NCBI GenBank assembly: GCA_032871835.1
Contig: CM065298.1
Location: 8,295,596 to 8,359,595 of the forward strand
From: Dipteronia dyeriana
Lineage: Eukaryota; Streptophyta; Magnoliopsida; Sapindales; Sapindaceae
Reading direction: 5' to 3'
Length of the DNA: 64,000 bases
Within the stretch, counting starts at the first letter, position 1, and each line of letters starts with the position of its first letter. Under the pieces are notes generated by a model. The model was not told the origin of the DNA, ran no database searches, and saw only the letters and a list, made by a program, of their open reading frames with translations. Position numbers and translations under genes: made by a program. Shown here one piece after another: positions 56,424 through 64,000 of this stretch.

Positions 56424-59235
56424 ATAATGCTCAAAGTTGATTTACTCAATTTGGAGTTGCATGACTTCTGTGTAGTCTTTGATAAAGTTTAGATTTTCTT
56501 TATGATGTTAAAGATATAAGCTATATTCAAATTGATTATAGAATTCAAATTTTTTATAGTTAATACTAAGTCATGAATAATATGGTGAGTTGTCTTTAAT
56601 TCTTATGGTTTTCTAAAGAAAAGTTGTAAGGCCTCCTTCATTGGCGATGATTGAATATAATATTGAATTATTATTTGGATAAAATATATATTAGGAATTC
56701 TTTAATGATATCTTTTAGTGTTATCACAAGCACATGTTACCTTAATTGATCTTATTAATAGAGTGATTAGAGATTTTTTATTCGAATTGGTTTTGATGAT
56801 TGTGATGAGAAGAAAAGAGATTCAAAAGACTAAATACTCGGTTAATGTTTGCGCTAGTGTAGATCACCCCCCATTCAAGATAAAGTCAATTGTAATCTAT
56901 AGTGATACTACTTGTAAGTGAATTTTTCATAATGTGATGCTTTAATTATTAGAAAGCATATTCATAGTTTTATGACTACGAATTGAATCATTTTCAAAAT
57001 CCAAGTTTACTGCATAGTGTATATGAATTAGAAAAAAAAAAGGTAGTTTATCAACTTATAAAAGATTTTTGTTTATAGGTTTGACTCTTTTAAATGTGTT
57101 GATGAAAGTTGATATATTTACTTAACGTTTACAATCCAATGTTTGCTTTGATATTACTCATTTTATTATTTGTAGTTATTTTTTATTTTTAATTGAGATT
57201 ATTAATAGCTATCGTTTTGGCAAGAAGATTTTTTATTTGACTATATATATATAACCTCTATTGTCTTCAAACAATTGTCTCTTTCTTTATACTAGCTATT
57301 CAAGTTATTTCTAAGTTTGATAGACTTACAAGGTATATTATTGTTTTTATGATACAATTTTATTTGTGACTACATTTAAAATTTTAAGATTGATGAAAGT
57401 GAATTTGGTTTAATTAATTTTGTATTTTATTTTGTTTCCTCATGATTTGTTTTCTTTAATTAGGTGGTGTTAAACTTCTTTGTTTTAATGTGAGATATTT
57501 TGTGATACGAGAGTTTTTCCGATTCTCTTGATTTGAAAATTTTAAAATGATTATCTTAATCTTCGTTTAAATTATAATTTTCATCTGTCTTGATAATACC
57601 TTATTATACATTCAACAATTTGAGTTCATTATGTTAGCTATATCTTTTATATACGATAAAATTTTAATGATCAAATTATATAACTTTTGTCTTTTGTCTC
57701 TTGTCTCTAAATGATTTGTGTAAAATATTTTAATTATTGTTTGAATTTCGTATCCTACTTTGATAGTTATTCAATTGTTTTCTCTATTGTAATCTTCTGA
57801 TTAAATTTCAATCAAAACTTCTTAAATTTAAAAATTCATTATACGAAGTGAAGTATTCTATATCTATTTTGATATTTGAAAAATTAGATTTAACATGTAT
57901 GATCTTTATATTTTAATTATACTTACGCCCTTTTTTTTATTTAGGATAATACCTAAAAAATTCTGAATTTAACTTTAGTGCTATTGATCTAAAACAAATG
58001 AATCGAATAATGTATTGAATTATATCTCTTTTCTACTTATTATAATTTTATTTTTTGAAGTTTTGCAATATATTTATATCTGCTATATGTTCAATCCTCA
58101 AATTTTTTAAATCCAAAATTTATGGATATATGTGGCTATTAAACCATTATTACATCAACTGGTTTTATTTAAAAGAATTTCATAATTTATTTTTAAATAT
58201 TCACACATTCATATTACATCATGATGTGATAGTGTTTGATCTAATGATTTTACTTGTAAAATATTTTAAATGTATTAAATTATTTTTCTATATAAGGATT
58301 GTATCAAGTCATTTTAAGATATGAATTTTTATCGTTTATTGTTTATTTTGTGCTTTTTAATTTCTTGTAACTAGTTATACTAGTGGTTGTTTAAGTCCTC
58401 TTTTGTATCCTCTCTTTTTAATATTAACAAAATTGTTTCTAATTAAAAAATATATATGTTTTAATGTCACATGCTATTTTTTAAAATAAATAAAAATTAT
58501 ATAGATATTTTACTGTCAAAACCTAAATTTGAGTTGTGTTCAGATTTTTGATAAAATCAAAGCACTTCGATTTTTAAGATTTCATGCTCTTAGGTTTTAT
58601 TATTATTTTAAATGGAATTTCACTAATATACTACTGTTTTTATTTCTAGGTTGGAATCTACCTTTGCTCAACATTATGAATTGTAATTTTTAAATTGTGA
58701 TGGACTGGTTTGCTTTAATATGAGTTACACTCACGTTAAAACCATTTCTCAAATTCTTTTCAAAATTCATTATCTAATTTTGACTTAACTTAGGTGTTCA
58801 TACTTTAGCCCTACCAATTTAATTGTTGAGTTTGATTTTGTTCTATTCATCTTTTTCTACCATGTGGTGATGTTCAGATTGAATATTAATTGGTCATGCT
58901 GTAGGTTCAATTAGTTGTATTAATTTGAGATTGACAAATACTAGATTAGTCCTTTTTACCTTAGTTTGATTTGTAATCTTTTAGATATATAAGTTATTGA
59001 TATAGAATTTGCCATTGGAAATCATTAGCATGATTCTGGATTTGGAAATGACTCGATTGGATAATGTGTGAATGGAAACTTAGAGTATAAGAAAAGGATT
59101 GATTTAATTATATAATTTTTGAAATAGCCATAAGTGAAAGGTGAATTCCCTAATATTTTAGAGTTCGAGACTCATACAAATTTCAAGATATTTTGGAGTT
59201 CGAGGATCATACAAATTTCGAGGACAAATTGTTTT
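56424..59235 (+). other. Interior of element E, right part, noncoding
   Basis: 2.8 kb of AT-rich sequence with only short chance ORFs (longest about 89 codons at 58055-58324, low-complexity and hydrophobic). No RT, integrase, protease or Gag motif was seen in any frame. A ~35-bp tandem duplication (GAGTTCGAG..CATACAAATTTC) at about 59161-59220 lies just before the polypurine tract. Confidence 0.65.
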
Positions 59236-59251
59236 TTTAGGGGGAAAGAGT
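59236..59251 (+). other. Polypurine tract of element E
   Basis: TTTTAGGGGGAAAGAGT immediately precedes the 3' LTR. Confidence 0.7.
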
Positions 59252-62127
59252 TGTAAAACCCGAATTTTGTTCCTTATTTATTAGTATTGTCATATGTGAA
59301 TTTCATCGTACGTACACGTCATCAACAAAGAGGATAAATTGACAAGTGGACATCCGAATAGGCATTCAGAAAATATTCTACAAGACATCTCTGAAGAAGG
59401 GAAAACCCGAGTAAGCAGATGTTAAACAAAACATACTCAGGGTCAATCGACATCATATACTACTCGGGATCAGTTAACGACACTCGAGAATGGTTAAATG
59501 ACATTTCTACTCGGGATCAAATGATGTTACTCGGGACCAGCGAGTATTGTCCTTACTCGGGACAAATATGAAGAAAACTGAATAAAAAGCTCAGCGCTTA
59601 GCTCACACGGATTAGGTCATTAAATACACGAAGATATCCATATCAAAAAGGAATCCCAATGAGAACAGAATACTGAGCAGGAAGGGTTCCCAATCTAGGC
59701 AACAACTTTATTTCTTTAAAAAGACTACGTTCTTATAAGGAAACAAGTCCTAATTGGACTACATTACTAGAGTCCCATTCGATTTCAATACAAGACTCTG
59801 AAACAGGAAAGAAGACAGTCCGCTTCAAGCAAATAATCATAATTAAATACAAAGATCTATTACTTATACAAAGCGGATTAAGGTTCTATAAACATAAAAA
59901 TAGACCCATAAACTTGCCAAAAAAGAGATACACAGCAATCATAGAAAAATAGAGAGAAGAAAGAGAGATCGAGAATTGTATTTTTATTATTTCATAGTGG
60001 ATTTTGGCTTGGGTGATCAATCAACCACCCGTTGACATTTCTCCGGTCATCGGAGTTTTACCACGTAAAAAACTTATGTCCAATTACTTTCACTTTCTCT
60101 TTCTCTTTCTCTTTGAAATCACAGCTGAAATCCAATCCTTGTTGGCTATTTCTCACACATCCAGAAATCGACGTCAACAAGTATTAATAATAATATTAAT
60201 ATAAATACGAACACATTCATTCAGTTTCTTTATGTTAAGGCAACTAAATCATCCGAAATTAAAATAGAATATTTTGGCAGTAAACCATTGATTATCTAGT
60301 ATTATTACAAGTAAATTCAATGAGATTTGAAATAAGTCAATTTCCAAAGTTATAGCGATATGAAATAAGTCAATTCCACATTTAAAAAGGATTTGAATAT
60401 TTTAGCAAAATCAGTGGAATTGTATATAAGACCCAAATTAATTCTCATTTTATTAATGATAATAGTATTATGACATTAATAATATATAAATAGAAACATA
60501 TATATATATATATATATATCATAGTCAACTCCTAGTTTATTTTATTAAGGCAACTAATTACTAATGAGTGATTCCCTAATATCAATCAAGAACAATCACC
60601 AAGCAAATCAACTCCATATTTAGAGGGATTTGGATATATTAGCGAAATTGGTTGGATAAGTATAACTCAAATATTTTATACTTACTCACATATTCATATA
60701 TTTTTCAATGGAATATCAATGAAAGTATCATTTTCATACTACTCTAAAACTCTTTGAAGGTATGATTTTCTCAAGTCTTATTTCATATTTTTGAAATTTT
60801 TGATTAAAGTTATAGTCTTTTTCAAACCCTTTTTGTTTTTGACACAAAATATCTTATTTACAAAATTTAGGCCTCTAACAATTTCTTAATTTGAGTTTTA
60901 TGGAGATGTTTTAATGTATGAATTTTGGAGTGAATGAATTAGATATATTTAAATGAAGTTTATAATAAATTGCTGGGATTTTTAGAGTCCATTAAAGAGT
61001 TCAAGATTGAGTGTTTGTAGGTTGAGATTTTGATTTGTTTAATACTAGTGAAGCAACTTACTATTTCGGTTATTGCAGATATATTTTTAGGTAGCAATTG
61101 ATGGTGAATTTTGGTATGAGAATAGTAGACACATATATCAACTCATGTTATAAGTTTCGGAATTTTTGGTGGTGTTTAGTTTAAGGATATTTAATTTCTA
61201 AAACAGTTGTGGGTGCAAATATTTCTGAATTATTAAACTAACCTTATTGTAATGGAGCACTTTTAAATTGAGTTTTGGGAAGAATTTAGGTCTAATGTTT
61301 GGTAATATGGCTTTACAGACATTATTAAATATTGATATAAATTTTTATGAATTTAGGTGATGTATAAGTAATTTAATTCTTTGGGTATATTTGATGTTTA
61401 AGCCATAATATATATATTGTCAGTCATGAGCTCTTGGTGTTGTAGGAATTTTAATTCACAAACGAAGATAGGTAGAACATTTACCTTCGGTGTAGGGATA
61501 GATTACTGATGTATTAGTCTATAAATCAAATTTTGAAATTTTCCATGGTCGGTAGGATTGTTAAACATTGATACAAGTTCTGATTAGAGATAGAAATTTA
61601 TGTTGTCAGGATTGACCCTGTGTTTAGAAACTTATAAGACTTTATTGGTTTTGATAAAATTCTGAAATTTTGAGGGGAGTTAGTAATCTAATGTATGGAT
61701 GTATTTACTATGTTTTTAATTTTTTCAAGGCCTTTAAGGTTTTCGAATCACTAACGTTTAGGCACTAAAATCTGTTTTATGAAATCTCTTCAGGAAAATG
61801 AACAAAAAATGTATTTATAAAGTTGAGTTAGATCTCTTTCATTTGGCTGGTTTAATTGTGGGATTATATTCTATATGTTTAGGTTTCTCTCGAGATTTTC
61901 CAATATCGTTAGTGAAACCTTAAACTTGTTCATCAGAGGTAAGTAGATTTTCCTTTTTGCATAGTATGTAATTGCACAAATGTTTTCTTATAAACCAAAG
62001 TTAATTATCATATTGTTATGCTCTAAAATATTTTATTATATACATTTATATATGTTTTTAAACTCATTTTCCTACTTAGTCTTTACTTACATATTTGTTA
62101 CCTGATTCTTTTTAAATGAGTTTTACA
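59252..62127 (+). repeat. 3' LTR of element E, split by a solo LTR and truncated
   Basis: Starts TGTAAAACCCGAATTTTG. It is interrupted after 36 bp by the solo LTR at 59288-60179, resumes at 60185 and runs to TAAATGAGTTTTA at 62127. There it meets minus-strand gypsy LTR sequence. The matching point in the 5' LTR is about 46692, so ~880 bp of the right end is absent. Confidence 0.75.
59288..60179 (+). mobile_element. Solo LTR H of an unidentified LTR retrotransposon
   Basis: 892 bp with TG...CA ends (TGTCATATGTG...GTCAACA), flanked by AGTAT at 59283-59287 and 60180-60184. The other LTR of element E has this site uninterrupted (44753 region). It contains several spaced copies of an ACTCGGGA(T/C)(A/C) phrase at 59458-59560, and a pyrimidine-rich CTTTCTCTTT stretch near 60090. 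No coding sequence. Solo LTRs arise by recombination between the two LTRs of a full element. Orientation is taken from the TATA-like CTATAAACATA near 59885. Confidence 0.85.
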
Positions 62128-62133
62128 AATATG

Positions 62134-62917
62134 ACCCACCCCGACTCCTCTCTTGAGTACAATAGAGGCCCTGTGGGCTGTACTTTTTATTAACATGATA
62201 AAAGAATTTCGATTAAAATTCCATAAAAAATACTTGCTTTTAAACATAAAAAGAATGTAAGGAAAATATTGGAGAGTACAAAATGTACATAACTGCAAAT
62301 TCTTTATTGTCATTTTCGTTCATTACAAAAAGTCAGTCAAAATCTAGACCAGACGAAACCGGGCCACTTTTTTTTTCTAAGTAAAATGGCCAGAAATCTG
62401 AGTAGGCCGAGTAGGAAATTCAGAGTAGGAAATCTGAGTAGGCCGAGTAGAAATCTGAACATGGCCGAGTAGAAAATCCGACCACGTTCTGACCATGTTC
62501 TGTCCATGCCGACCATGCCGACCACACATCTCAAAATATGTATATGAAAATTAAAATGCATGACTCTTGCACTTCATGATATCATCGAGTTGCCCACCTC
62601 AAAACTTCAGAGTCCGCATAACCGAGCAGCTACCTGGAAAAATATTTTTAAAGTAAGAATGAGCGCTAATGCCCAGTCAGTGAATGAAAACTTCTAAAAC
62701 ATTTCTGAACAACTTTTCAATATGCATCTAGTAATACATAGTAAAAGATAATATATCTACTTTCGTACTTAATAAACTGAATACATCTCTTTTCTGAACA
62801 TGAATAAGATAATTTATAAAATCTTAATCTGCACCAAGTTAGTACCCAAGGATATCTTCAATACATAAGCCGAATTACTTCGGGTAAACGCAGAGTCGGG
62901 AATAACTTCTGGTCATA
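62134..62917 (-). repeat. Partial gypsy-family LTR, minus orientation
   Basis: Starts TGACCCACCCCGACTCC, where the family has TGACAGGACCCACC, so the end is damaged. It continues through CpG-rich arrays (62395-62530), TGAGCGCTAATGCCCAG and the start of the GAGTCGG region. At 62917 it stops inside the LTR and jumps to RT sequence on the opposite strand. It resembles the older A0 type. Confidence 0.78.
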
Positions 62918-63350
62918 CACTAGTTGAGGATTAGAAACTGTGATGTACCAAAGTCCGCTTTCAGAACTCGTTATGGACACTATGAGTTTCTAGTTATGCC
63001 TTTTGGATTAACAAATGCTCCAGCAGCTTTCATGGACTTGATGAATAGGGTATTTCATCCTTATCTAGATAAATTTGTTATTGTCTTCATTGATGACATT
63101 TTAATTTATTCTAAGGATGAGGTGGGGCATGCAGAGCATTTAGAGATTATTCTACAAGTCCTGAGAGAGAATCAACTCTATGCCAAATTTAGCAAGTGTC
63201 AATTCTTCTCGATAGAGTTACATTTTTAGGCCATGTGATTTCTGGTCATGGTATTTACGTTGATCCTCAAAAAGTTAAAGCTACAGTGAATTGGGACAGA
63301 CCAATTAGTGTGACCGAAATTAGAAGTTTTTTGGGTTTAGCATTGACAAG
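62918..63350 (+). pseudogene. Gypsy RT fragment, plus orientation
   Basis: Plus-strand reading from [20 protein letters not shown] through [16 protein letters not shown], catalytic FIDD near 63090, [14 protein letters not shown] and, after a 1-3 nt change near 63205, [19 protein letters not shown] to EIRSFLGLA. It belongs to the same family as A-D, has the intact TGTCAATTC haplotype like B and D, and has no flanking gag or integrase. It is an isolated fragment caught in a rearrangement. Confidence 0.85.
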
Positions 63351-63522
63351 ATTAACAAGATCAACCATTAACCATTTAGAGATTATTCTAGATGTGTGGT
63401 CGGCATGGTCGGCATGGACAGAACATGGTCGGAATGTGGTCGGATTTTCTACTCAGCCATGTTCAGATTTCTACTTAGCCATGTTTAGATTTCTACTCGG
63501 CCTACTCAGATTTCCTATTCGG
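63351..63522 (+). repeat. Scrambled joint: short RT copy plus inverted LTR array
   Basis: After TTGACAAGATTAACAAG comes CATTTAGAGATTATTCTA, a second copy of a phrase at 63136-63153. It then switches into TGTGTGGTCGGCATGGTCGG..., the inverted complement of the LTR array at about 62395-62530. The inverted arms are about 130 bp and separated by about 860 bp. Confidence 0.75.
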
Positions 63523-64000
63523 ACCCTTCTGTCAGTCATTACCTTTTTCTAACGAATTTTCATATCTTTTTTATCTGAAATTTTTGAGTATCTCGTTCTC
63601 ATACCATGTTTTTTTGAAGCACAACCAGCTTTCTTCCTCCATGTACTCTTCTTTGGCATGATTGGGGATTCTGGAACAACTTCTACACTTCGTGTTGGTG
63701 TTGGATCCAGCTCCTCTATAAGCTGAAAATTAATCAATTCCTTTTCTGGATCTTTAAAAGGACCTAGTTGAACATGAATAGATTGTCCTATATTAGGTAC
63801 AGGAAAATCATTAATAACAGTACTGAGCACTAGAATCTGCCCTTCTTCTTTCTCACTTGAACTCAAAATAGAGTCCATTGCCAGCCTATCATCCTCAATT
63901 CTAACATCCTTCTGATTAGACCCTTCGTTTGAGCCATTGGGCTCATTATAAGCTAGCCCATTAATAAACTTTCCTAAGTGACATTTAGAACTTTCTCCTT
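63523..64000 (-). pseudogene. Second copy of LINE-2 ORF1 C-terminal region
   Basis: Collinear with 12863-13344 on the minus strand, with scattered substitutions and a shorter T run near 63606. It reads ILSSSEKEEGQILV, NDFPVPNIGQSI, RSVEVVPESPIMPKKSTWRK. It starts abruptly at ACCCTTCTGTCAG and runs off the right edge. It is either a different LINE of the same family or a duplicated piece joined to gypsy sequence. Confidence 0.85.

Larger units (their letters stand above)
44714..62127 (+). mobile_element. Element E: large noncoding LTR element (LARD-like), interrupted twice
   Basis: Long direct repeats (44714-47570 and 59252-62127 less an insert) begin TGTA.(A/G)ACCC.AATTTTGTTCC. A tRNA-Met-like primer site follows the first, and a purine-rich tract precedes the second. 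Between them, after removing gypsy D, lies about 3.5 kb with no recognisable gag or pol on either strand. The pre-LTR phrase TTTCGAGGACAAATT (59217-59231) is typical of the 3' end of Del/Tekay gypsy elements, so E probably derives from one. Long LTRs, an empty interior and retained cis signals define a LARD. The 3' LTR lacks its last ~880 bp. Confidence 0.75.

Noticed and set aside
58055..58324. 89-codon ORF as a gene in the interior of element E
   Set aside because: AT-rich, hydrophobic low-complexity translation with no recognisable motif; expected by chance in such sequence.

Overview
This is nuclear DNA from a flowering plant, probably a eudicot; I cannot name the species. The evidence is one intron-containing GDSL esterase/lipase gene in AT-rich sequence, surrounded by plant transposable elements: Ty3/gypsy chromoviruses of Tekay/Del type, a Tat/Athila-like gypsy remnant, L1-type LINEs, a Mutator-like transposase remnant, a noncoding LTR element of LARD type and a tRNA-derived SINE. 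No bacterial-type system, CRISPR array, rRNA or functional tRNA is visible. Nearly everything except the GDSL gene is transposon, mostly decayed.

Layout. 1-973: 5' end of a Mutator-like (MuDR) transposase pseudogene, minus strand. 1058-1640: minisatellite of ~21-bp units. 2000-4838: minus-strand Tat/Athila-like remnant (gag debris, tRNA-Asp-type primer site, 1.64-kb LTR). 4839-41390: an old plus-strand LINE broken into at least five pieces by later insertions. These insertions are a 2.1-kb LTR-like repeat (5212-7349), a near full-length minus-strand LINE (7937-14904, 12-bp target duplication), a second copy of the 2.1-kb repeat (15195-15225 plus 30537-32644), which was itself split by gypsy copies A0/A1 (15226-30536) with gypsy B nested in A1's gag (18419-26341, TSD TATAG), and gypsy C (32820-40833, TSD TGGAT).

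41716-43758: the only apparently intact host gene, a five-exon minus-strand GDSL esterase/lipase of 384 aa. 44554-44700: tRNA-like SINE fragment. 44714-62127: a large plus-strand LTR element (E) with a 2.86-kb 5' LTR and no recognisable coding capacity. It is interrupted by gypsy D (48219-56418, TSD TGTAC), and its 3' LTR by a solo LTR (59288-60179, TSD AGTAT). 62134-64000: a scrambled junction zone of inverted gypsy LTR pieces, an RT fragment and a duplicate of the LINE ORF1 region.

The most interesting signal is in the gypsy family. Copies A and B share one set of premature stops in gag and at the gag/protease junction, and C and D share a different set. B, C and D nevertheless each have a perfect 5-bp target duplication. 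Transposing parents therefore appear to have been defective already, implying trans-mobilisation or tolerated stops. C also carries an RT frameshift haplotype found in A but not in B or D, which suggests recombination between lineages.
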